A stretch of 64,000 nt of DNA from an uncultured Polaribacter sp. (GTDB lineage Bacteria > Bacteroidota > Bacteroidia > Flavobacteriales > Flavobacteriaceae). The stretch is from assembly GCF_947500975.1 (NCBI RefSeq), contig NZ_CANMUE010000001.1, forward strand, positions 1 to 64,000. The letters are read 5' to 3'. Position numbers and translations under genes: made by a program. A model generated the notes under the pieces. The model was not told the DNA's origin. It worked only from the letters and a program-made list of their open reading frames with translations, and ran no database searches. Positions within the stretch are counted from its first letter, which is position 1. Each line of letters opens with the position of its first letter. Below are positions 9,912 to 17,845 of this stretch, piece after piece.

Positions 9912-9937
9912 TTTAGTTGATGGTCGCCATCGCTAAA
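9912..9937 (+). other. Intercistronic hairpin between moxR and the DUF58 gene
   Basis: TTTAG-TT-GATGG-TCG-CCATC-G-CTAAA can fold with a 3-nt loop and a small internal loop. No T run follows, so it is not a standard terminator; an mRNA processing or stability element is possible. Confidence 0.35.
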
Positions 9938-9969
9938 AACTATAAATCAACCACAAAAAAAACAAAATA

Positions 9970-11304
9970 TTGAAACATTTTTACAACACTTTATTTTTAA
10001 ATAATCGCTTTTTCTACTTTTTATCGGGTATTGCAGCTTTATTTGTAGTAGGCTTCTTTGCTCCTATTTTTTATGAAATATCAAAAGTGTTGTTGTTTGT
10101 GTTATCGGTTTTAACAATTGTAGATGTTTTTATTTTATACAAAACAAAAAATGCTATAAATGTTGATAGAATTTTACCTGAAAGATTATCAAATGGAGAT
10201 GAAAACAAAATATCATTAACACTTAAAAATGACTATCCTTTTAAGGTAAATTTATCGTTGATTGAAGAGTTACCTTTTCAATTTCAAAAAAGAGATTTTT
10301 TCTTTGATCAAAAATTACATCAAAATGAAGAAAAAATAATTCATTATAATTTAAAACCTAAAGAAAGAGGCTTGTATCTTTTTGGTAATATCAATGTTTA
10401 TGCAAGTTCTCCTCTACTTTTAGCAACTAAAAAATATGTTTTAGGTACAGAAAAGGAAATAAAATGTTACCCTTCTTTTTTAAAATTACGCGAGTTTAAT
10501 ATTAAAACGTTTAACAATTCATCAACCTCATATGGAACAAGAAAAGTAAGAAGAATTGGTCATTCTTTAGAATTTGAACAAATTAAAGAATATGTTTCTG
10601 GTGATGATATTAGAACTATAAATTGGAAAGCGACAGCTAAAAGAAACCAATTGATGATCAATCAATATGTAGAAGAAAAATCGCAATCTGTTTATGTAAT
10701 TATTGATAAAGGACGTACGATGCAAATGCAATTTAATGAGTTAAGCTTGTTGGATTATGCAGTGAACGCAACTTTGGCAATTAGCAATGTTATTTTAAAA
10801 AAGGAAGATAAAGCAGGTATATTATCTTTTTCTAAACAATTAGAAGATTTAGTAGTTGCAGAAAGAAGAAATTCTCAAATGAACTTAATTTCAGAAGCTT
10901 TATATAATGTAAAAACTAATTTTGAAGAATCAGATTTTAGCACTTTATATGCTGTTGTAAAAAGAAAAATTACCCAAAGAAGTTTACTTATTTTGTTTAC
11001 TAATTTTATGACTTTAGATAGTTTACACAGGCAATTACCGTATTTAAGAGCCTTGGCAAAAAATCATTTAGTCTTGGTCGTTTTCTTTAAAAACACAGAG
11101 TTAAATTCGTTAATAGATGCAAAAGCTGATAATATACAAGAAGTGTATGATTCTATTATTGCAGAGAAATTTATCTATGAAAAACAGCGAATTGTAAACG
11201 AATTAAAAAAATACGGAATTCAATCTGTATTAACTTCTCCGGAAAATTTAACAGGAAATACCATCAATAAATATTTAGATCTTAAATCTAGAGGACTTTT
11301 CTAA
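9970..11304 (+). CDS. DUF58 domain-containing (vWA-like) membrane protein
   Basis: A 444-residue protein with a TTG start (MKHFYNTLFL); no ATG is available near the N-terminus. Two hydrophobic helices lie in the first 60 residues, followed by a periplasmic or beta-rich stretch. The DUF58 core YVSGDDIRTINWKATAKR is then followed by a vWA-like segment (VYVIIDKGRTMQM with DKGRT in place of a MIDAS DxSxS). DUF58 proteins pair with MoxR ATPases and are the presumed client or adaptor. The gene follows moxR by 70 bases that contain a hairpin. Confidence 0.88.
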   Translation: MKHFYNTLFLNNRFFYFLSGIAALFVVGFFAPIFYEISKVLLFVLSVLTIVDVFILYKTKNAINVDRILPERLSNGDENKISLTLKNDYPFKVNLSLIEELPFQFQKRDFFFDQKLHQNEEKIIHYNLKPKERGLYLFGNINVYASSPLLLATKKYVLGTEKEIKCYPSFLKLREFNIKTFNNSSTSYGTRKVRRIGHSLEFEQIKEYVSGDDIRTINWKATAKRNQLMINQYVEEKSQSVYVIIDKGRTMQMQFNELSLLDYAVNATLAISNVILKKEDKAGILSFSKQLEDLVVAERRNSQMNLISEALYNVKTNFEESDFSTLYAVVKRKITQRSLLILFTNFMTLDSLHRQLPYLRALAKNHLVLVVFFKNTELNSLIDAKADNIQEVYDSIIAEKFIYEKQRIVNELKKYGIQSVLTSPENLTGNTINKYLDLKSRGLF

Positions 11305-11337
11305 AATTTATTTATTTTTACAAAAAAAAATAAATTT

Positions 11338-11742
11338 ATGAAATGGTATTTAAAAGTATTAAAAGAACATTATGCAGATTTTTCTGGAAGAGCAAGAAGA
11401 GAAGAATTTTGGATGTTTCAATTGTTTAATCTAATCTTTATGTTTGTTATTTTTGGAGTATTAGGTGGTATTGCGGCTGTATTGGAATCTCCATTTATTA
11501 TGTTTATAGGATACATATATGTATTCGCCATAATTATACCTGGTTTAGCATTAGTGGTTAGAAGATTGCATGATGTTGGTAAGAGTGGTTGGTTTTTTCT
11601 AATACAACTTATTCCTTTAGTTGGATCTATTTGGTTGCTAGTATTAGAATGCACAGATAGCCAACACGGACCAAACAAGTGGGGAGAAAATCCTAAAGGT
11701 ATAGGCAATGATTCTGCTATAGAAAAAATTGGTAAAGAATAA
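11338..11742 (+). CDS. DUF805 domain-containing membrane protein
   Basis: A 134-residue protein with the full DUF805 signature: N-terminal FSGRARREEFWMF, then three to four transmembrane segments, VVRRLHDVGKSGW, and the C-terminal GPNKWGENPKG. The family is widespread (E. coli YhaH/YhaI type) and of unknown function. It lies 33 bases after the DUF58 gene and just before a terminator, so it may be the last gene of that operon or be separately expressed. Confidence 0.9.
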   Translation: MKWYLKVLKEHYADFSGRARREEFWMFQLFNLIFMFVIFGVLGGIAAVLESPFIMFIGYIYVFAIIIPGLALVVRRLHDVGKSGWFFLIQLIPLVGSIWLLVLECTDSQHGPNKWGENPKGIGNDSAIEKIGKE

Positions 11743-11760
11743 ATTCTTTAATTAACACAA

Positions 11761-11793
11761 AAAAAAGGTTGCTTTAAAAGTAACCTTTTTTTT
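11761..11793 (+). terminator. Rho-independent terminator after the DUF805 gene
   Basis: AAAAAAGGTTGCTT pairs with AAGTAACCTTTTTT (one mismatch pair in the stem). A T run follows, 18 bases after the stop. Confidence 0.8.
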
Positions 11794-11815
11794 ATTTAAG
11801 AACCTGTGCTGCCCT

Positions 11816-11853
11816 AAAATTAGTCATCCTTTAATTGTTAATACAAAATATTG
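11816..11853 (+). pseudogene. Fragment matching the 3' part of the downstream pseudouridine synthase gene
   Basis: Bases 11816-11837 are identical to 13660-13681 over 22 nt, and the next 14 nt match with two differences. The matched codons are KISHPLI..TKY of the RluA-type gene at 13174-13878. The frame does not continue, so this is a short copied remnant. The astacin gene lies between the two copies. Confidence 0.6.
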
Positions 11854-11960
11854 GGTAACCCTTCTTGTATGTATTGTAAACTATCACTTTAATTTAACAA
11901 GAATTCTAAAAAGAGAATTTATTAAAAATTAAATTCTAAAATAAAAAGTTAAAATAATAT

Positions 11961-11991
11961 TTTATTAATGTTAAATTAATGTTTATTTTTG
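11961..11991 (+). promoter_or_regulatory. Candidate promoter of the astacin-like protease gene
   Basis: TTTA (11961-11964), then 19 bases, then TATTTTTG (11984-11991). The -7 box fits TAnnTTTG exactly and the -33 box fits TTTG in three of four. The ATG is 38 bases downstream. Confidence 0.55.
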
Positions 11992-12029
11992 GAAATAATA
12001 TAGTTAATTAACAATTAAAACAATTAATA

Positions 12030-13040
12030 ATGAAAAAATTAACAATTTTTAAGAAAACCTTAATATTGTCGTTAGGACTTTTAATCTTTTCTTGTAATGA
12101 TAATGAAAGCATTGACTTAATAGATTCAGAAGCAATACAAGAAACAGTTACCATGTATGATCATATGGATGAACTTACTGTTACAAAAATGGATAACGGT
12201 GATTACCGTTTGGGTGATATTGTTTATCCAAAAGGGTATCTTACAGAAGAGCCAACGGAATGGCCTACATTAGATTTGGAGACACCACCATCTGTTTCAA
12301 GTGAGAAATCAGCTAGTAGTAATTCTGCAGGGTTATGGGCTAATAATACTGTTGTTTACCAATTAAATAATAATTTAAATAGAGATTATATAAATCTTAT
12401 TGATTCTGCTATGAGAAGTTGGAGTTCAAAAACCAATATTAAGTTTAAGAGGAGAACAGACGAGAGTACTTATGTTCATATATATTATGATTCTAAACAG
12501 AATGGTACAGCTTTTGCTACTTTAGGTGCAGCTAGAGGAGGTGTTGTTGCAATAGGTAGTGGTGCAGATTTAACGTTACTTATTCACGAATTAGGACATA
12601 CTTTCGGTTTAGTACATGAACAAACACGAAGTGATAGAGACGATTATATTGATATATATTGGCAATATATAAATAATGAGCATAGACATAATTTTTATAA
12701 ATCAAATAATGTAAGAAGCTTGACAAGTAGATTTGATTATAATTCTATAATGTTATATCAATCTCATTTCTTTTCAAATACTCCAGGTAAATATACAATA
12801 TTAGATAAAAAAGGGTATACACTTGGTGGTGCTCAACGTAGTATATCTACTTTAGATGCACAGGGTATGAATGTTTTATATCCTTCTAGTAGTAACAATA
12901 ATAGCAGTCAATGTTCTGGTGTATCTGCATGGAGATCAGGTGTAACTTATCAATTGGGTAGTAAAATAACTTATAATGGTGTTTTATATCAATTACGTTA
13001 TTCTAATGGTTATTACTGGTTTAATTTAGGCTCATGCTAA
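12030..13040 (+). CDS. Astacin-type (M12A) zinc metalloprotease lipoprotein with C-terminal Cys-bounded module
   Basis: A 336-residue protein. The lipoprotein signal has FSC with the acylated Cys at residue 22. After a propeptide-like stretch to about residue 100 comes the protease domain with HELGHTFGLVHEQTR: zinc ligands His186, His190 and His196, catalytic Glu187. The Met-turn SIMLY has Met241 and the family Tyr at 243. It probably cleaves protein outside the cell. Residues about 296-336 are a Cys-bounded 40-residue module (start CSGVSAW, end NLGSC) closely related to the two modules in the secreted protein at the window start, suggesting a shared binding target. It has its own promoter and terminator and is flanked by a copied fragment of the next gene. 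Confidence 0.92.
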   Translation: MKKLTIFKKTLILSLGLLIFSCNDNESIDLIDSEAIQETVTMYDHMDELTVTKMDNGDYRLGDIVYPKGYLTEEPTEWPTLDLETPPSVSSEKSASSNSAGLWANNTVVYQLNNNLNRDYINLIDSAMRSWSSKTNIKFKRRTDESTYVHIYYDSKQNGTAFATLGAARGGVVAIGSGADLTLLIHELGHTFGLVHEQTRSDRDDYIDIYWQYINNEHRHNFYKSNNVRSLTSRFDYNSIMLYQSHFFSNTPGKYTILDKKGYTLGGAQRSISTLDAQGMNVLYPSSSNNNSSQCSGVSAWRSGVTYQLGSKITYNGVLYQLRYSNGYYWFNLGSC

Positions 13041-13096
13041 AAAAATAAATTTAAAAACTAATAAATAAAAATCCCAAATTAACTATATTATTAATT

Positions 13097-13126
13097 TGCC
13101 TCTATATTAATAGGGGCATTTTTTTA
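13097..13126 (+). terminator. Rho-independent terminator after the astacin-like gene
   Basis: TGCCTCTAT (13097-13105) pairs with ATAGGGGCA (13110-13118) with one G-T pair, a 4-nt loop and a following T run. Confidence 0.8.
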
Positions 13127-13173
13127 TTAAAAAATTATGTTTAATTTAATAAAACTATTAATAAAGATAAAAA

Positions 13174-13878
13174 ATGAGTTTAGAAATTATTTTTGAAGAT
13201 GAATATGTTATTTGTGTTAATAAACCTAATAATGTTTTAGTACATCATGCACATCATTCTAGAAATGTTGCTGATGAAGCTTCTTTATTACAATTAATTG
13301 AAAATCAAGTTGGTTTAAAAACGTATCCAATACATCGTTTAGATAGAAAAACATCTGGAATTATCTTACTCGCAAAAGAAACTCAATTCGTTTCAAAATT
13401 TCAAGAACTATTTACCAATAACGAAATACAAAAAATATATTATGGTGTGGTTAGAGGTTTTTCGCCAGAAACCAAAATTATAGATTCTCCTGTAAAAGGG
13501 CGTGATGCTAATGTGCATAAAGAAGCCTTAACACACTTAAAAACGTTAGAAAAAATCACTTTAAATATTCCAGTAAAACCTTACGATTCATCACGTTATA
13601 GTTTGGTGGAATTATCACCAAAAACAGGAAGAATGCACCAATTAAGAATACATATGAATAAAATTAGTCATCCTTTAATTGGTGATACAAAATATGGTGA
13701 TAAAAACCACGATGTAATGTTCGATGAAAATTTTGGTTTTAAAAATATGTTTTTACATGCAGGGAAATTGGAGTTTACACACCCGTTTACATCAGATAAA
13801 TTAATTTTAAAATCTTCTTTTTCTAAAGATTGGGTTGATTTGCTTAAAGGGTTTTCTTGGGAAAATCCACTTATTTAA
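13174..13878 (+). CDS. RluA/TruC-family pseudouridine synthase
   Basis: A 234-residue protein, compact as in the TruC/RluA single-domain group with no S4 domain. It converts uridine to pseudouridine in tRNA or rRNA. The catalytic motif HRLDRKTSG spans residues 54-62 with the nucleophilic Asp57. The later motifs LVELSPKTGRMHQLRIH and HPLIGDTKYG are intact. The exact target site cannot be told from sequence; TruC (tRNA U65) is the closest guess because of length. The gene stands alone. Part of its 3' region (around 13660) recurs as a short fragment at 11816. Confidence 0.88.
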   Translation: MSLEIIFEDEYVICVNKPNNVLVHHAHHSRNVADEASLLQLIENQVGLKTYPIHRLDRKTSGIILLAKETQFVSKFQELFTNNEIQKIYYGVVRGFSPETKIIDSPVKGRDANVHKEALTHLKTLEKITLNIPVKPYDSSRYSLVELSPKTGRMHQLRIHMNKISHPLIGDTKYGDKNHDVMFDENFGFKNMFLHAGKLEFTHPFTSDKLILKSSFSKDWVDLLKGFSWENPLI

Positions 13879-13903
13879 TTCGCTGCGATTTACTAAGATA
13901 AAA

Positions 13904-13958
13904 AACACTAAAATCCGCAAGTAATAGTTTTTATAAAATTTTTGAGAATTTTAGTGTT
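13904..13958. terminator. Inverted repeat between convergent genes
   Basis: AACACTAAAAT (13904-13914) and ATTTTAGTGTT (13948-13958) are an 11-bp perfect inverted repeat around a 33-nt spacer. Its position between the pseudouridine synthase stop and the minus-strand pseudogene suggests a bidirectional transcription end. The long loop and lack of a clear T run lower confidence. Confidence 0.4.
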
Positions 13959-13972
13959 ATAATTAATTAGTA

Positions 13973-14133
13973 TCAAAACCAAGTTAATGTTCCATTTGTA
14001 AAACTTGGAGTTGCCTAAATAGGATTGCAACAAACCTCACAATCTTCAATATACGTTTATTTTAATCGCTTACATCCAAGAACATCTATATTTGCTCCCA
14101 GCAGGTATGCGGCATTGAAAAAAAGTGCTCCAC
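13973..14133 (-). pseudogene. Decayed CPXCG-motif cysteine-rich zinc-ribbon protein
   Basis: Read on the minus strand, the pieces of a small protein appear in order in shifted frames. First is (V)EHFF right after the oxidoreductase stop, then a Cys-Trp-Glu-Gln-Ile piece (CWEQI), then MFLDVS, then YIEDCEVCCNPI, then TPSFTNGTLTWF. This is the layout of the roughly 60-residue CPXCG family (MEHFFQCPYCWE... YIEDCEVCCxPI). The frame is broken by at least two frameshifts and three stops, and the first Cys motif is damaged. The start would lie five bases after the oxidoreductase gene, so it was probably co-transcribed with it. Recognition rests on remembered family sequence. Confidence 0.75.
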
Positions 14134-14137
14134 TACT

Positions 14138-15145
14138 CTATTCTTCGATTACTTTTAAAACAAGTTTACCATTTTTATCTCCATTGAATAATCTATGGTA
14201 GGTTTCTTCAAAGTTTTCAATACCTTCATAAATATCTTCTCTCGATTTTAACTTGCCTTCTTGCATCCAAACACCCATTTGTTTTGCTGCACTTCCATAA
14301 TCTTTTGCATAATCCATAACAACCATTCCTTGCATTGTAGATCGAGTTACCAATAAAGATAAATAATTACTTGGACCATCAATTTTAGATTTTTGATTGT
14401 ATTGAGATATAGCACCACAAATAACAACCCGTGCATGCATTCTTAATTTACTTAAGGCTGCATCTAATATTAAACCACCAACATTATCAAAATAAACATC
14501 AATTCCTTTTGGGCATTTTTTCTTTAGAGCTGTGTAAATATTTTCTGATTTATAATCTATGGCATCATCAAAACCTAGTTCGTTTTTAACATAATCACAT
14601 TTTTCTTTTCCACCAGCAATTCCAATAACTGTACAGCCCTTAATTTTAGCAATTTGCCCAACAATACTACCAACTGCACCTGCAGCTCCAGAAACCAAAA
14701 CAATATCTCCTTCTTTAATTTTACCTACTTCAGTAATACCAAAATATGCTGTCATACCTGGCATACCAAGTGTTCCAATATACATTGGCATAGGGGCTAA
14801 ACGTGTATCAACCTTATACCAACCATCACCATTAGTAATTGCATATTGCTGAACCCCTCCCCAACTTGTAACCACATCTCCTATTTCAAACTTAGGGTTT
14901 CCATTATTTTTAATCACTTTTCCAATAGAACCAGCTCTCATCACGTCGTCAATTGCAACTGGCGGAATGTAAGATTTTGTATCATTCATCCAACCACGCA
15001 TTGCAGGGTCTAAAGAAATATAATGATGTTGTATTAAAATTTCACCTTCTTGTAATTCAGGAACTTCATTTGTTTCTAATTGCCATGTATCCGCATCTGG
15101 TACTCCTGATGGTCTTTTTTTAAAGATGATTTGTTTGTTATTCAT
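14138..15145 (-). CDS. NADP-dependent zinc-independent oxidoreductase (MDR superfamily, curcumin reductase/leukotriene B4 dehydrogenase type)
   Basis: A 335-residue protein. The N-terminal GroES-like half has LDPAMRGWM and no zinc-binding Cys/His set. The Rossmann segment VLVSGAAGAVGSIVGQIAKIKG lies near residue 150 with the family stretches GIAGGKEKCDYV and GIDVYFDNVGG. This matches NADPH-dependent 2-alkenal/curcumin reductases (YncB/CurA) and prostaglandin reductase-like enzymes that reduce alpha,beta-unsaturated carbonyls. The natural substrate is unknown. It lies 34 bases downstream of the fused E1 gene in the same direction and may share its transcript. Confidence 0.88.
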   Translation of the reverse strand: MNNKQIIFKKRPSGVPDADTWQLETNEVPELQEGEILIQHHYISLDPAMRGWMNDTKSYIPPVAIDDVMRAGSIGKVIKNNGNPKFEIGDVVTSWGGVQQYAITNGDGWYKVDTRLAPMPMYIGTLGMPGMTAYFGITEVGKIKEGDIVLVSGAAGAVGSIVGQIAKIKGCTVIGIAGGKEKCDYVKNELGFDDAIDYKSENIYTALKKKCPKGIDVYFDNVGGLILDAALSKLRMHARVVICGAISQYNQKSKIDGPSNYLSLLVTRSTMQGMVVMDYAKDYGSAAKQMGVWMQEGKLKSREDIYEGIENFEETYHRLFNGDKNGKLVLKVIEE

Positions 15146-15179
15146 ATAATGTGGTTTTTAATTTTGATGTTAAATATAA

Positions 15180-17171
15180 TCAATAATTATGTAAGTTTTC
15201 AATCTCTTTTTTCAAGTTTGATTTTCCTAAGTATTGCTGTTCTAAATCAGATTGGAAAGGAATTGGAGTATTTAAACTTGCAACCCGTTTTACAGGTGCA
15301 TCTAAAAATTCAAAACAGTTTTCTGTTATTAAGGCGGATATATCACTTGAAATTCCTCCAAAAAGTGAGTCTTCTTGTACAATAATTACTTTACCTGTCT
15401 TTTTTACTGATTTATAAATAGTTTCCGTGTCTAAAGGCTGTAAAGTTCTTAAATCTATAATATCAGCTTTAATTTTCGGTAGCGTTTCCATCACCTCTAA
15501 AGCCCAATGAACAGTTGCTCCATAACTAACAATTGTTATGTTTTTTCCTTCTTTAATAATGCTAGCTTTACCAATTTCTGTTGTAAAATACCCTTCAGAA
15601 ACATTTTCGTATAAAGAACGATACAAGCCTTTATGTTCAAAAAATAAAACCGGATTTGGATCATTTATAGCTGCAATCAATAAACCTTTTGCATCTTGTG
15701 GAAAAGCAGGATAAACAACTTTTAAACCTGGTGTTTTTGTAAACCAAGCTTCATTTGTTTGACTATGAAAAGGACCTGCTCCAACACCAGAACCACAAGG
15801 CATTCTTATAACAACATCTGCGTCTTGACTCCATCTATAATGAGATTTTGCTAATAAATTTACAATAGGATTAAAACCAGAAGAAACAAAATCTGCAAAC
15901 TGCATTTCTACAACGGATTTTACACCATTTATAGATAATCCGTATGCAGTAGATACAATTCCAGATTCACAAATTGGAGTATTTCTCACCCTCTCTTTTC
16001 CGAATTTATTTACAAAACCATCAGTAATTTTAAAAGCTCCACCATATTCTGCAATGTCTTGCCCCATTATTACTAAGTCTGTATGTTTTTCCATAGAAAG
16101 TTTTAATCCATCAGAAATAGCATCAATAAAACGAATATTTGCTTTTATTGATGATGGGGTTATTTTTTGATAATCTACAGGTTTATAAACATCATTTAAC
16201 TCCGTTTGTAAATTCGGAATAATTTTTTCTTCATCAGAAGCAATCTGTAAACCTTCACTAATTTCGTTATTTATTTCTTTTTTGTATTGATTTATAACAT
16301 CATAGGTTAAAACACCTTCTGTTACCAAATAATTTTCAAAATTGATAACCGGGTCTTTTAAAGACCATGCATCCATTAAATCTTTAGGAACATATTTTGT
16401 GCCACTTGCTTCTTCATGACCACGCATTCTAAAGGTTTTAAACTCTAATAAAACAGGCCTGGGAGTTTTACGAATACTTTCTGCCAATTCTAAAACTTTA
16501 CTATAAACTTCAAGAATATTATTTCCGTCAATGATATGACTTTCCATACCGTAACCAATTCCTTTATCGGCAATATGCTTACAGTTAAATTGCTCTGAAA
16601 TTGGAGTTGATAAACCGTAACCATTATTTTCTACGCAAAAAAGAACTGGTAAACCCCAAACAGAAGCTATATTTAAAGCTTCATGAAAATCTCCTTCACT
16701 TGTACCACCTTCGCCTGTAAAAACAGCACAAACTTTATTATTTTTTTTTAATTTATTAGCTAAAGCAATTCCATCAGCAACTCCCATTTGGGGGCCTAAA
16801 TGAGAAATCATACCAACAATATTAAACTCTTGTGTTCCAAAATGAAAACTTCTATCTCTGCCTTTAGTAAAACCATTCATTTTACCTTGCCATTGAGAAA
16901 ATAAACGATGTAAAGGAATTTCTCTAGTAGTAAAAACGCCTAGGTTTCTATGCATTGGCAAAATGTACTCATCTTTATGAAGCGCAGAAGCTACACCAAC
17001 AGCAATTGCTTCTTGTCCAATACCAGAAAACCATTTAGAAATTTTTCCTTGCCTTAAAAGAATTAGCATTTTTTCCTCAATTAAACGAGGTTTTATAATA
17101 TTTCTATATAATTTTAATAAAATATCATTATTTGGCATTATCGTTAAATTATAATCAATATTATTACTCAT
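15180..17171 (-). CDS. Fused E1 alpha/beta subunits of a branched-chain 2-oxo acid dehydrogenase-type complex
   Basis: A 663-residue thiamine-diphosphate enzyme that decarboxylates a 2-oxo acid and passes the acyl group to an E2 lipoyl protein. The alpha part occupies about residues 15-330 with the TPP motif GEGG at 153-156 and ENN at 181-183. The beta part runs from about 335 to the end, starting with IRFIDAISDGLKLSMEKH, with IMGQDIAEYGG and DLRTLQPLD. In most organisms these are separate chains; fusion into one is common in Flavobacteriia. E2 and E3 are not in the window. It has its own candidate promoter and sits downstream of an Lrp regulator, separated by a terminator. Confidence 0.9.
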   Translation of the reverse strand: MSNNIDYNLTIMPNNDILLKLYRNIIKPRLIEEKMLILLRQGKISKWFSGIGQEAIAVGVASALHKDEYILPMHRNLGVFTTREIPLHRLFSQWQGKMNGFTKGRDRSFHFGTQEFNIVGMISHLGPQMGVADGIALANKLKKNNKVCAVFTGEGGTSEGDFHEALNIASVWGLPVLFCVENNGYGLSTPISEQFNCKHIADKGIGYGMESHIIDGNNILEVYSKVLELAESIRKTPRPVLLEFKTFRMRGHEEASGTKYVPKDLMDAWSLKDPVINFENYLVTEGVLTYDVINQYKKEINNEISEGLQIASDEEKIIPNLQTELNDVYKPVDYQKITPSSIKANIRFIDAISDGLKLSMEKHTDLVIMGQDIAEYGGAFKITDGFVNKFGKERVRNTPICESGIVSTAYGLSINGVKSVVEMQFADFVSSGFNPIVNLLAKSHYRWSQDADVVIRMPCGSGVGAGPFHSQTNEAWFTKTPGLKVVYPAFPQDAKGLLIAAINDPNPVLFFEHKGLYRSLYENVSEGYFTTEIGKASIIKEGKNITIVSYGATVHWALEVMETLPKIKADIIDLRTLQPLDTETIYKSVKKTGKVIIVQEDSLFGGISSDISALITENCFEFLDAPVKRVASLNTPIPFQSDLEQQYLGKSNLKKEIENLHNY

Positions 17172-17195
17172 AAATTATGCATATCACAATCACAA

Positions 17196-17226
17196 CAAAC
17201 ATACTGATAATGAAAATGAATTCATA
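17196..17226 (-). promoter_or_regulatory. Candidate promoter of the fused E1 gene
   Basis: On the minus strand, the -7 box TATGTTTG (17203-17196) fits TAnnTTTG. TATG (17226-17223) lies 19 bases upstream as a three-of-four -33 box. The start codon is 24 bases downstream. Confidence 0.45.
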
Positions 17227-17228
17227 AA

Positions 17229-17259
17229 AAAAACTCATTAAATAAATTAATGAGTTTTT
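17229..17259 (-). terminator. Rho-independent terminator after the Lrp gene
   Basis: AAACTCATTAA (17231-17241) and TTAATGAGTTT (17247-17257) form a perfect 11-bp stem. An A run on the plus-strand left side gives the U tract for the minus-strand transcript. Confidence 0.8.
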
Positions 17260-17280
17260 ATAAATAAGGTTGAAGTTAAT

Positions 17281-17760
17281 TTACATGTCTTTAAAAATTG
17301 CATGCATCATTCTTTTCTTATCATTAATACTTTCTTCTAAAGCAATCATGGTTTCTGTTCTGTTAACACCAGGAATATCATCAATTGCGTAAATAATATC
17401 TTTAGCATCATTGGTGCCTTTAGCTCTTACTTTGCAAAAAATATTATATTTTCCAGCTGTAACATAGGCTACAGTTACATTTGAAATACCTCTTAAGTTT
17501 TCAATTACAGCTTGTGTCATTGAGGTTTTTTCTAAAAAAACACCTACATGCGCTATAAAGGAATAGCCCATTTTTTCATAGTTCAATGTTAAAGTTGACC
17601 CTTCAATAATTCCTTCATCTTCCATTTTTTTAACACGAACATGTATTGTTCCTGCCGAAACTAAAAGTTGTTTTGCAATGTCTGTAAAAGGAGTTCTAGC
17701 GTTCTCAATTAAGATGTCAAGAATTTGATGGTCAATTTCGTCTAAGATGAACTTTTTCAT
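17281..17760 (-). CDS. Lrp/AsnC family transcriptional regulator
   Basis: A 159-residue protein. The N-terminal HTH begins LDEIDHQILDILIENARTPF and contains LLVSAGTIHVRVKKMEDEGII. The C-terminal RAM (ligand-binding, oligomerising) domain follows with the conserved VTAGKYNIFCKVRAKGTNDA region near residue 100. Lrp-type regulators sense amino acids and often control branched-chain metabolism. Its position just upstream of the branched-chain-type E1 gene fits that, but the terminator between them means they are not one transcript. The effector is unknown. Confidence 0.92.
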   Translation of the reverse strand: MKKFILDEIDHQILDILIENARTPFTDIAKQLLVSAGTIHVRVKKMEDEGIIEGSTLTLNYEKMGYSFIAHVGVFLEKTSMTQAVIENLRGISNVTVAYVTAGKYNIFCKVRAKGTNDAKDIIYAIDDIPGVNRTETMIALEESINDKKRMMHAIFKDM

Positions 17761-17787
17761 ATTTTATGTATTATTCAATTAATACTG

Positions 17788-17795
17788 CAAATTTA
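17788..17795 (-). promoter_or_regulatory. Candidate -7 box of the Lrp gene
   Basis: TAAATTTG on the minus strand fits TAnnTTTG, 27 bases before the start codon. No clear -33 box was seen. Confidence 0.4.
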
Positions 17796-17845
17796 TGAAT
17801 TTAATTTAAATAATATCGACATAAAGTGAGAAAACTAAAAAAAAA

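Noticed and set aside
15131..15385. 84-codon plus-strand ORF
   Set aside because: Overlaps the ends of two well-supported minus-strand genes and has no recognisable domain.
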